Source: an uncultured Caldilineaceae bacterium (GTDB lineage Bacteria; Chloroflexota; Anaerolineae; Caldilineales; Caldilineaceae). From it: a DNA stretch of 64,000 bases. The stretch lies in the NCBI GenBank assembly GCA_951813625.1, contig CATOTS010000010.1, positions 1 to 64,000 of the forward strand, read 5' to 3'. The notes beneath the pieces are model-generated. The model was given only the letters and a program-made list of their open reading frames with translations, was not told where the DNA came from and ran no database searches. Every line of letters starts with the position of its first letter. Position 1 is the stretch's first letter. This document shows, piece after piece, positions 37,668 to 45,832 of this stretch. The position numbers and the translations under genes were made by a program.

Positions 37668-38786
37668 CTAAAGTTCGATCCTGGCCCAGCGTATGTCCAT
37701 CGCCGCGTCCGTTCCCGCGTAGTAGATTACCAATGCAGCCCCGTCCGGCAGCGTCTCGGCATAGGGCAGCCCAAACGTCCACAGACTCATCTCGCTCAGC
37801 GTCTCCGAAGTGCTGCCGGACGCCCCGCCCGCGCCTTCATCCTGCTGGTAGACGACAACCTCGCTCGCGGCTTCAAACGGCCCGTCCACCGCCGGCGCCA
37901 GCCGCGCCCGGATCGAACGGCTGCCGAACCTGTCCACCCACGCCAGCACCACGCGCCCGTCCGCCAGCATCGCCGGCCGCGCCGCCTGGTCCGCGAAGCC
38001 CAGGTCCTCCGCCCCGCTCCAGCTCTGCCCGTGGTCGCTGCTCACACGCCGGTGAATGTTCAGGTACCTGCCCGCCGCCGTATCGTATGTCCAAGCAAAA
38101 GTCGCCACCCGCCCGTCCGGCGCGACGCCGCAGCGCAGGTCCCAGTTGAAGATCCGCCCGCTCGGGTCCTCGCCCGCAACAACCGGCTCGGCCCAGCTCT
38201 CCCCGCCGTCGTGCGAATGAAAGAAGACTACCTTCTGCATCCACGGCGAAGCGTCGTTATACTCTTTGTTCGTCTCGATGCTCAGCGCCAGCGAACCGTC
38301 CGCCAGCTTCAACACCGGCGCCGTCAGGCTCGGCGGACCCACCTCATCCGGCATCGGCGCCAGCCGCCACGGCGACCATGATTCACCGCCATCGTCCGAA
38401 GCCGCCAGCAGCACCGCCATCGGCAGACAGCCCTCCGTCTCCTCGTTGAACAGCGGCCCGCCCGGATAGCTGCCGCGGTCGATCCACAACGCCGCCGCCA
38501 GCAGCTCCCCCGCCGCCAACTCCGTCAGGTAGCAGACTCGCAGCGAGCCGCGCACACCGTCTAGTTCCGGGTTCTCGAAGGGCCTCCACGGTTCGCTCCA
38601 CGTACGCCCGCCGTCCAGCGAGCGCGTGAACTCCACCGTCTCATCCTCTGAGTCCTTGGTCGAGCCGGTGCGGTATGTCGCCAGCACTGTGCCGTCGGAC
38701 AGCGCCGTTACTGTGGGAAAAGTGAGGGCCGCTCGCGAAGTGCCTGCCTGCGCGCGGCTAAGGATGCCGGACTCCGCTATCTGCAT
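37668..38786 (-). CDS. BNR/Asp-box repeat (sialidase-like) protein, first gene of operon
   Basis: 372-residue six-bladed propeller of the sialidase superfamily. Asp boxes are evident: SLDGGRTW, SDDGGESW, SHDGGESW and SSDHGQSW. A possible N-terminal catalytic-type segment is ALTFPTVTALSDGTVLATYR, and two later acidic/arginine loops (FNWDLRCGV, RSIRARL) could hold a carboxylate. There is no signal peptide, so it would act on an intracellular substrate or be exported by another route. It has the first position in the minus-strand operon; no clear promoter was identified in the 500 bases upstream. Confidence 0.82.
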   Translation of the reverse strand: MQIAESGILSRAQAGTSRAALTFPTVTALSDGTVLATYRTGSTKDSEDETVEFTRSLDGGRTWSEPWRPFENPELDGVRGSLRVCYLTELAAGELLAAALWIDRGSYPGGPLFNEETEGCLPMAVLLAASDDGGESWSPWRLAPMPDEVGPPSLTAPVLKLADGSLALSIETNKEYNDASPWMQKVVFFHSHDGGESWAEPVVAGEDPSGRIFNWDLRCGVAPDGRVATFAWTYDTAAGRYLNIHRRVSSDHGQSWSGAEDLGFADQAARPAMLADGRVVLAWVDRFGSRSIRARLAPAVDGPFEAASEVVVYQQDEGAGGASGSTSETLSEMSLWTFGLPYAETLPDGAALVIYYAGTDAAMDIRWARIEL

Positions 38787-39282
38787 TGGGTCTCTTTCTG
38801 GTGTGGGCGGCGGGAAGACGGATCTAAATCGGTGTCAGTCGATTGGAATACGGGTATCCTACACCAGTTTGGGACGCGATGCACACTTGGGGGCAAGCTT
38901 GGCAGCGCGCACTTTGGGTAGCCCAATATCGCTCAAAACACGCCCGGCTACCGCCCAGTCGTCCACACGCGGCACGCTTGACCGCCCCGCCGACTTCGAC
39001 CCAATCCAAACTGCAATCAGCAACGAAGTCCCTACCGCAGTAATCGCCGCTAATCCTGTCCATCAGCCAAATCAGATAAATCACAGTTCAGACAAATGCC
39101 GCCAGACCTCATTTCAGGCCGGGCAAAAACGGTCAGCTGGCTTTGGACCGGTGGAACGGCAACCGTAGCGTGCAGGTGGAACCCCCGCAACGCCCCCCTT
39201 GATGTACGCACCGCCAGCCGATAATCCAAGGACTGCAATTTGGCCACTGGCCACCGACCACCGGCCACCGGCCACCGCCCTT
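38787..39282. other. intergenic region with a truncated repeat fragment
   Basis: No gene was recognised. Near 39178-39201 the end of the GC-rich MITE core (CCCCCGCAACGCCCCCCT-like) is present without the terminal inverted repeats. From 39243 to 39282 there is a short array of the 7-base unit ACCGGCC with variants. The left part includes the phrase CAGATAAATCACAGTTC, seen in similar form next to MITE copy C (25711-25730). Confidence 0.45.
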
Positions 39283-42200
39283 TCAATGCCAGTCGTGCGC
39301 GCGCGGCATCTGCACACCCACCCGGATCGCCCGCAACGACGTAACGATCACATTCGTCGTCCCATCCCACTTCGACACAACCCCGTTCACCTCGATCACC
39401 TGGCTGTCAAGCTCGCGGCGATGACGCGCAAACACATCCGCCCACAGAATGATCTGCACGTCGCCGAACTCATCCTCGATCGTCACGAACACCGTACCGT
39501 CCCGCCCGCGCGGATGCTGCCTCGCCACCGGCCACCCCGCCACCGTCACCGCCTCCCCATCCTCGCGGCCCTCCACCTCCGGCGAGCGCAGCACGTGCGG
39601 CGCCAGCGCAGGCCGCACGAACTCCATCAGATGCCCCCTCGGGTAGATCTCGAGCACCTGGTACTCGCCGATCATACGCTCGCGCGCGTCAAAGTCCTCC
39701 AGCACAGCCACGCTCTCCGGCCTGGGCAGCGAAAGCGTCATCTGCCCGTTGCGCGAAGGACGCACGTACAGCCCCGCCTCCCACAGCGCCTGCCTCCGGT
39801 TCGGCGCAACGCTGTCGAAAGCGCCCGCCAGCGCCAGCGAAAGCACCGCTTGGTCGGTTATCCCCGTCCGCCGCACCAAGTCCCCCGCGCCGGCATAACT
39901 GCCCTGCCGCGCCCGCTCCTCCACAATCCGCCGCGCCGACTCCGCGCCCACGTCCTTGACGAACACAAGCCCCATCCGCACCGCGCCGCCCTCCGGCGCG
40001 CAGCGCTCCTCGCTGCGGTTGACGCACGGGTTCAGAAACGGCACGCCGAACCGCCGCGCATCCTGTTTCAGCGTCTCCAGCGGGTAGAAACCCATCGGCT
40101 GGTTGTTCATCAACGCCACAAAAAACTCCAGCGGATGGTAGCGCTTCACCCACGCCGCCTGGTACGCCGTGATCGCAAACGCATGCGAGTGGCTCTCGGG
40201 AAACATGTAATGCCCGTTGATCTTGGCATAAATCTTACGCGCCGTCTCCTCCGGCACGCCCTTACCGCGCGCCCCCTCGCGGAACCGCTCCCAGTGCATC
40301 TCGATCAGATGCTCGTTGTTCGACTTCGCGAACGCCCGCCGGATCTCGTCCGCCTGCGCCGCCGTCATCCCCGTCACATCCGTGATCAGCTGCACCACCT
40401 GCTCCTGCCACACGATGATCCCGTAGCCGCGCGCCAGCGCCCGCTCCTCCAGCGGATGATCGTACTCCCATTCCGCCCCGTGCCGGTAGCGCTCGACAAA
40501 CTGCGACACCGCACTCCCCTGCACCCCCACGCCCGGCCGGATCAGCGCCACCTGGTAGGCCAGGTCGAGCAGGTTGCGCGACAGCAGCCGCTGCCCCATC
40601 TTCAGCTGCGCCGGCGACTGCAGCAGAAAGATCCCCTTCGACAGCCCCGCGTTGATCATGTCGTACACCGCCGCGTCCTCCGGGTCGATCCGGCCCAGGT
40701 CCGGCCGCCTGCCCGTGCGCGCCTCGACCAGGTCGAGCGCCTCCTCGATCTGATCGAGCACCGGCAGCGACAGAATATCGATCTTGGCGAAACCGGCGTC
40801 GGCCACACTGTCCTTGTCCCAGTCCATGATGTAGCGCCCCTCGATCGCACCCGCGCGCACCGGCACCATCTCCGGGATCGGCGAGCTGCTCAGGATCATC
40901 CCGCCCACGTGCTGCCCCAACAGCTTCGGCGCCCCCTTCAGCTGCGGCGCCAGCTCGATCAGCTCCCGCCAGCCGCACGCATCCACCCGCTGGCTGAACC
41001 CCGGCAGCTGCAGCATCTCCGCGCGCAGCTGCCCCGCATCGTGCGAATGCATCTGGTCCGCCAGCAGACGCAGCTCGTCCGGCGGCAGCCCCAGCGCCTT
41101 GCCCAGGTCCTGCAGCACCCCCTTGATCTTGTACGTCGCGATCGCGCCCGCCAGCACCGCATACTCCGGCCGGAAATGCGCGTGAATCCGCTCGATCAGC
41201 TCGTCCCGCAGCGCCCGCGGAAAATCGAGGTCGATGTCCGGCAGCACCGTCATGTCCGCCGAGATAAACCGCTCCAGCGTCAAATTCCACGCCAGCGGGT
41301 CGATATGGCTGATCCCGATCAGATAGCCCACCAGCAGCGCCACCGACGAACCCCGCCCCCGCCCCGGCGGGTCGCGCCCCTCAGCCGGCGCATGCCCCCC
41401 GTTCCGCTCCGTCACCAGCCCCTGCGCGATCAGCACGATCTCCCGGTACAGCAGCAGAAAACCGGCCAGCCCGTGCCGGCCGATCAGATCGAACTCCTCC
41501 TCCAGCCGCGCCGCCACCCGCGCCGTCACCGCGCCGTATTTCCGCTCCGCCGCCTCGTAACACAGCCGCTTCAGAAAACTCTCCGGCGACTCTCCCGCCG
41601 GCAGCTCAGGCTCAGGCAGCGTGTAACCCAAATCTGTGCTCAGGTCGAACGCGCACCGCTCCGCGATGCGGACCGTGTTCGCCGCCGCCTCCGGAAACTC
41701 CGCAAACAGGCGCGCCATCTCCCCCGCCGGCTTCAGATAAAACTGATCGTTCGGCCGCAGATGCGGCAACGCCTGGTCGACCGTCGTGTTGAAATGCGCC
41801 GCCACCAGCGCATTCTGCAGCCGGCTCCGCCCCCGCACGTGGTAATGCACGTCGTTCGTCGCAACCAGCGGGATGCCCGCCTCCTGCGCAATGCCCGCCA
41901 GCTTGCGGTTGCGCATCGCATCCCCCTGCAGAAAATTCTGCTGCAGCGCCGCGTAGACCGACCCCGCGCCGAACCACGCCGCATACGTCCGCAGCAGCGC
42001 CTCCGCCTCCCGCCGCCGGCCCGCCAGCGCCAGCCGCGCAACCTGGCTGTCGCGCCCCCCCGTCAGCAGGACCACCCCCTCCGCATGCCCCGCCAGGTGC
42101 GCCGGGTCCAGCCGCGGCTCCCGGCGGTCAACCGCATTCGCCAGCGTAAACAGGCGCGAAATGTTCGCGTATCCCTGCCGCGTCTCCGCCAGCAGCGTCA

Positions 42201-42420
42201 GCCGCGAGCCGTCCAGCAGCGTCAGCTCAGCCCCCGTGATCGGCCGCACCCCCAAACTGTTCGCCAACCGCGCAAACTCCAGCGCCCCGCACAGGTTCGT
42301 ATCGGTCAGCGCCAGCGCGTCGTAACCCTGCGCCTTCGCCTGCGCCAGCAGCTCATGCGCATGCGACGCCCCCAGCCCAAACGAAAAGAAACTCTTCACC
42401 TGCAGCTCAACATACCCCAT
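39283..42420 (-). CDS. dnaE2: error-prone DNA polymerase III alpha subunit (DnaE2/ImuC)
   Basis: Translesion polymerase of 1,045 residues. Catalytic aspartates of the PolIII family are in VLPDIDLDFPRA and KIDILSLPVLDQ; further landmarks are RGSSVALLVGYLIGISHIDPLAWN, LGQHVGGMIL and FPESHSHAFAI. It ends with an OB-fold region (VAGWPVARQHPRGRDGTVF) as in DnaE2. The N-terminal PHP domain appears to have lost metal ligands: LQVKS replaces LHxxS and TDTN replaces TDHN, while NDVHYH is kept. The start at 42420 has GGGAG eight bases before it; 42435 is an alternative five codons longer. It is co-transcribed with imuB, whose stop lies 46 bases upstream, and is therefore expected to be SOS-induced. Confidence 0.93.
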   Translation of the reverse strand: MGYVELQVKSFFSFGLGASHAHELLAQAKAQGYDALALTDTNLCGALEFARLANSLGVRPITGAELTLLDGSRLTLLAETRQGYANISRLFTLANAVDRREPRLDPAHLAGHAEGVVLLTGGRDSQVARLALAGRRREAEALLRTYAAWFGAGSVYAALQQNFLQGDAMRNRKLAGIAQEAGIPLVATNDVHYHVRGRSRLQNALVAAHFNTTVDQALPHLRPNDQFYLKPAGEMARLFAEFPEAAANTVRIAERCAFDLSTDLGYTLPEPELPAGESPESFLKRLCYEAAERKYGAVTARVAARLEEEFDLIGRHGLAGFLLLYREIVLIAQGLVTERNGGHAPAEGRDPPGRGRGSSVALLVGYLIGISHIDPLAWNLTLERFISADMTVLPDIDLDFPRALRDELIERIHAHFRPEYAVLAGAIATYKIKGVLQDLGKALGLPPDELRLLADQMHSHDAGQLRAEMLQLPGFSQRVDACGWRELIELAPQLKGAPKLLGQHVGGMILSSSPIPEMVPVRAGAIEGRYIMDWDKDSVADAGFAKIDILSLPVLDQIEEALDLVEARTGRRPDLGRIDPEDAAVYDMINAGLSKGIFLLQSPAQLKMGQRLLSRNLLDLAYQVALIRPGVGVQGSAVSQFVERYRHGAEWEYDHPLEERALARGYGIIVWQEQVVQLITDVTGMTAAQADEIRRAFAKSNNEHLIEMHWERFREGARGKGVPEETARKIYAKINGHYMFPESHSHAFAITAYQAAWVKRYHPLEFFVALMNNQPMGFYPLETLKQDARRFGVPFLNPCVNRSEERCAPEGGAVRMGLVFVKDVGAESARRIVEERARQGSYAGAGDLVRRTGITDQAVLSLALAGAFDSVAPNRRQALWEAGLYVRPSRNGQMTLSLPRPESVAVLEDFDARERMIGEYQVLEIYPRGHLMEFVRPALAPHVLRSPEVEGREDGEAVTVAGWPVARQHPRGRDGTVFVTIEDEFGDVQIILWADVFARHRRELDSQVIEVNGVVSKWDGTTNVIVTSLRAIRVGVQMPRAHDWH

Positions 42421-42466
42421 CCCCACAACTCCCATCTCGACGCCGCTAAAAACGAAAGACCAAAAA

Positions 42467-44044
42467 CTAACAACTGCCGTTCTGCCTATACCACGCCCCC
42501 TCCCCCTCGTCCCTGAACAGCGTCACCGGCCCCTCCTCCGACTCCACCCGAAAATAGGCGCGCCTGATCGGCTGCGGCAGCCACCACAGGTCGAACCGCC
42601 ACCGCTCCGCAATCCCCGTCACCCGCCGCCAGCGCCGCCCAATCTGCACCGCCGCCGGCTGACCCCCCGAGCCCTCCCGCACCGCCACCGCCGCCGGCGC
42701 GTGCAGCGGCCTGATGTCATCCCGCTTGGCCGGATCGATCGGGATCTGCAACGCCCGCATCTCCGGCGCCGGATGCCACGGCGCCACCTCCGCGATCCGG
42801 TGCAGCACGTGCCTGCCGTTCATCCGCACCTGCAACCGCTTCTCCATCTCCATCAACCGCCGCCCCGCCCGCTCCTTCACATCCTGAAACAGCCCCATCT
42901 GCTCGCCCGAACCGCCGCTGAAACCGGACAGCGTCAGCGTCACCTCCTCAACCGGGATCTGCGGCGGCTCCAACTCCAGCCGGTCCCGCACCAGCGCCGC
43001 CGCACGCTCCCAGCGCCCCACCGGCTGCTTGAACGCGATCGACGCCGCCCACGGCGGCCAGCCGCGCGCGCTGCACGCCAACCCCACCGCCCCCACATAG
43101 CGGCCATCCAGCTCCGAACGCGCATACCCCCGCCGCAGCAGCGTATCCACCGCCACAAAAAGCAGCTCGAGCGACGACGAGTTGAACGGCAGCGAGCTAT
43201 GCTCGACGATCGACTCCCCGAACGCCAGCGGCACCACGGGACGCCCGTCCTCCCCGTTGCACAGCGCCCACAAACGGCTGCCCTCAGCCCCGAACTGGGC
43301 AACGATCAGATGCCGCTCCATCGCCGCCACATCCCCCATCGCATGCAAACCGAAACGGTGCAGCCTCTCCTTCACCTCCGCGCCGACCGGCAGCAGATCG
43401 ACCGAATACGGCGCCAGGAACCCGCGCACGTCCTCCGGCGCATGCGACACCCCCGGCGCACGCGTGCGCGCCGCCACAAACGCCGGAAACTTCGCACCCG
43501 CCACGCCAATGCGCGCGTTCAGATCGGCCGGCGCCGCCGCCAGCAGCGCCGCCAGCAGCCGCTCCTCGTTCCCGTACATCGCCTCCAGCCCGTCGAGACG
43601 CACATACGCCGTGCCCAGCTCCGCCCCCTCAACCCGGTCGCTCACCCCCTGCAAAGACCGCAGCAGCTCGCCGAAAATCTGCCGGTAATACGGCTCGTCC
43701 GCGCGCAGTACCACCGTATCCGCCTGCTGCGATACCGCCTGCTCCAGCGTCATCCCCGCCTTCACCCCCGGCGCGCCCGGAAAATAGTCGACCACCGCCG
43801 GCCGCGCCCCCGACGCGCCCCCACCCTCAACCACCAGCGTCGCAGGCCCCTGCCGCTCCACCTGCGAACAGGACCCCAAGGATGAAGCATGCAAAGGGTC
43901 CCCTCTCCCTTCGCTCTCCTGCTCGCTCCCCCCGCTGCTCTCCACTCCCTCCCCGTCATCCGCCGACCTCTCCTGCAGATAGACCTGCCGCCTCATCTCC
44001 GCCTTCGCCCGCAAATGCGTGATCAGAACACATGCGACCCTCAT
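42467..44044 (-). CDS. imuB: ImuB-like Y-family polymerase homologue (catalytically inactive)
   Basis: 525 residues. The protein has the Y-family layout, but both catalytic acidic motifs are gone: the N-terminal strand reads VACVLITHLRAKAE instead of DMDxF, and TAYVRLDGLEAMYG stands where S-x-DE would be. This is the signature of ImuB, the adaptor that links DnaE2 to the sliding clamp. The helix-hairpin region (EVKERLHRFGLHAMGDVAAM) and little-finger domain are recognisable. An insertion of roughly 45 residues rich in Ser/Glu/Gly follows residue 20. The start at 44044 is preceded by GAGAGGGGGG. It is the first gene of an imuB-dnaE2 unit that lacks imuA. Confidence 0.88.
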   Translation of the reverse strand: MRVACVLITHLRAKAEMRRQVYLQERSADDGEGVESSGGSEQESEGRGDPLHASSLGSCSQVERQGPATLVVEGGGASGARPAVVDYFPGAPGVKAGMTLEQAVSQQADTVVLRADEPYYRQIFGELLRSLQGVSDRVEGAELGTAYVRLDGLEAMYGNEERLLAALLAAAPADLNARIGVAGAKFPAFVAARTRAPGVSHAPEDVRGFLAPYSVDLLPVGAEVKERLHRFGLHAMGDVAAMERHLIVAQFGAEGSRLWALCNGEDGRPVVPLAFGESIVEHSSLPFNSSSLELLFVAVDTLLRRGYARSELDGRYVGAVGLACSARGWPPWAASIAFKQPVGRWERAAALVRDRLELEPPQIPVEEVTLTLSGFSGGSGEQMGLFQDVKERAGRRLMEMEKRLQVRMNGRHVLHRIAEVAPWHPAPEMRALQIPIDPAKRDDIRPLHAPAAVAVREGSGGQPAAVQIGRRWRRVTGIAERWRFDLWWLPQPIRRAYFRVESEEGPVTLFRDEGEGAWYRQNGSC

Positions 44045-44088
44045 GATTGCCCCCCTCTCAACTCTCCCGCTAAAATGATTTCACCCAC

Positions 44089-44117
44089 ATTATCGAACAT
44101 AAGTTCTACAATGTCAA
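44089..44117 (-). promoter_or_regulatory. SOS promoter of imuB-dnaE2 with embedded LexA-like box
   Basis: On the minus strand, TTGACA (44112-44117), 17 bases, then GATAAT (44089-44094) form a near-consensus sigma70-type promoter about 45 bases before the imuB start. The spacer and the edge of the -10 contain CGAACATAAGTTCT (44094-44107, plus-strand reading), which matches the GAAC-N4-GTTC operator used by LexA of Bacillus and Actinobacteria. A repressor bound there would block RNA polymerase. Confidence 0.82.
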
Positions 44118-44244
44118 GTTGCATTTCCATCCGGGGCGCAGCCAAAAACTGGGGTCCAAATTCCCTTGCCTCGGATTGCAACCAAGTCATGGCCTGCCGA
44201 TGGTCCATTTACTTGCAGAGTGCGGGAATACGCCTTCCCGTGTC

Positions 44245-44712
44245 CTTTTGGGCGGTCGGGCCTGCGGCCCTCCCTTGTGCGGGGGGACTCCCCCCGCAAC
44301 GCCCCCCTGACACCCCCCCTCCCGCCGGGTGTGGGTTCTAATGCAGCCCTTTGCAACCGGCAGCCCGTCGCCCCGCCACCGTGCGCGCGCGATTCCAGCG
44401 TGTCGCCAACGCCAGCGTGCCTGTACGGCCGTGTCTCCGCGTCCCCCGCCGTTCGCGCGTTCGACAGGAGGGCATCGTCCCCGGCAATTCCTGGCCACTG
44501 GCCACTGCAGTTTGGACGGTCGGGCCTGCGGCCCTCCCTTGTGCGGGGGGAGTCCCCCCGCAACGCCCCCTTGACACAACCCGCAGCTGACGTCCTTCGT
44601 GAAAATTTGTGCACATTCGTGGATCAAGCCCTTGCCCTAAACGTTGCAGTTCGAGTTTCGACCCTTCCGAGTTCCGGCAGCTCCGGCCGTTCTCGACGTT
44701 CTGGCCTGCGGC
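44245..44712 (+). repeat. two solo copies of the GC-rich MITE core plus extended spacer unit
   Basis: Cores at 44249-44308 and 44513-44570 repeat the double palindrome of the MITE family, but neither has the terminal inverted repeats or a flanking duplication. From 44571 to about 44712 the sequence follows the 110-base spacer between the two cores of copy A (it includes GTGGATCAAGCCCTTGCCC and CGTTGCAGTTCGAGTTTCG). These may be independent core+spacer units that also inserted within copy A. Confidence 0.7.
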
Positions 44713-44742
44713 CCAACGCGCCGCCCCCAAATCAGCAAACGA

Positions 44743-44880
44743 CGCGGCCACGGTAGCGGCAGGCCCCGTGCCTAACCTGCTCCTGCCCTATGCTCCCCCA
44801 AAAACTGGTAGACATTTCCAGCCACCGCCGGCACAAATTCCACGCCCGACGATTCCCACCCCAAAAGCGGGCCGCACCCT
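44743..44880 (+). repeat. dispersed repeat 2, second copy
   Basis: Resembles 19924-20073 over about 140 bases, with shared blocks CGCGGCCA, GGCAGGCC and CAGCCACCG. No terminal repeats were found. It lies directly after the solo MITE cores and 120 bases before the small membrane protein gene. Confidence 0.5.
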
Positions 44881-45006
44881 TCCATCCGCAACTCCTGCCC
44901 GGTCCCCCTCAAATCGCTTGTCATCGCGCGACAGGCCTGCTATCTTAAAGCCCGCTACGCAACGGGCCACAACACCGGCGGCCGACCGCAGAGACGGGAG
45001 AAAGCT

Positions 45007-45294
45007 ATGCAAACGCAACGAGGAGACGCCGAAAGGGAAACGGCGCAGGGCTGGGACCTGCCGCAGTCCATGCGCGAAAAAATCGAGCCCGAGAGACCGC
45101 GGCCGCAACCACAGCCGTCCACAACGCAGTACAGAAGAAAAGAATCGGTTGCAGCCTGGGCGGAGATGCAACGCGGCTGCTGGCGCGCGGCCGGCGCAAC
45201 CGCGTTCTTTGCGGTCGTGCTGCCGCTCCTGCTGCTGGCGATGTCCCTGATGGGCATTTCCATTATTTCGGTGTTGGCAGGGCTATTCAGGTAA
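45007..45294 (+). CDS. small membrane protein, unrecognised
   Basis: 95 residues beginning at an ATG with GGGAG six to seven bases upstream. Residues 1-60 are hydrophilic and charged with a Pro/Gln-rich part (RPRPQPQPSTTQ). Residues 63-93 form a long hydrophobic stretch (ATAFFAVVLPLLLLAMSLMG) that could be one transmembrane helix or a tight pair. The rest of the surroundings is repeat-rich non-coding DNA. Codon use is like that of neighbouring real genes, but no family was recognised. Confidence 0.55.
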   Translation: MQTQRGDAERETAQGWDLPQSMREKIEPERPRPQPQPSTTQYRRKESVAAWAEMQRGCWRAAGATAFFAVVLPLLLLAMSLMGISIISVLAGLFR

Positions 45295-45352
45295 GCGGAG
45301 AATGTCGCCGATCAGCGAGCAGAACAGCGTTTTGACCGCGCAAAAGGCAGAG

Positions 45353-45452
45353 GGGTCTTCGTAACGGGGCCTTCATAACAGGGTCTTCATAACGGAGTCT
45401 TCCTAAACGGAGTCTTCATAACAGGGTCTACATTTCAGGGTCTACATAACAC
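45353..45452. repeat. minisatellite, about seven units of 14-15 bp
   Basis: Imperfect tandem units of the form GGGTCTTCATAACA, with variants GAGTCTTCCTAAACG and GGGTCTACATTTCA. The array lies in the 540-base gap between the small membrane protein and the FG-GAP gene. The remainder of that gap (45453-45832) is low in structure and has no recognised gene. Confidence 0.75.
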
Positions 45453-45832
45453 TGTAACCGCCCGTCTCGCTGCACGTCGCAGCCCTTCACATCCATTCGA
45501 CCACCGAGATGAAGTTCTCCACGGTCCCGGAAATCCCCTTCTTCGACCCTACGCGCATCCTCCCATCCCCCAGTGAGCAACCCCCTGCCCCTTCGTGCTA
45601 ATTCGTGCCCCTTCGTGGATCAACCCCTTTCCCCCTTTCGCACAGCTCCACACCCTCCCTCGATTCGCCTCTCCACTCTCTTCTCTAAAGCCCAAGACTC
45701 AAAGAAACGCTACATCAAAAACTAGAAACCAAGAACCCAATACAGAAGTTCAAATTGCCTTCCCCCATCAACCCTGCTATCCTGCCCGCGCAGAGAAAAC
45801 CCTAACCCGCACCAACCAATCAGAGGCCACAC

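Noticed and set aside
39199..42516. Plus-strand open frame of 1,105 codons
   Set aside because: It mirrors dnaE2 on the other strand, with low-complexity Arg/Pro/His sequence; not a gene.
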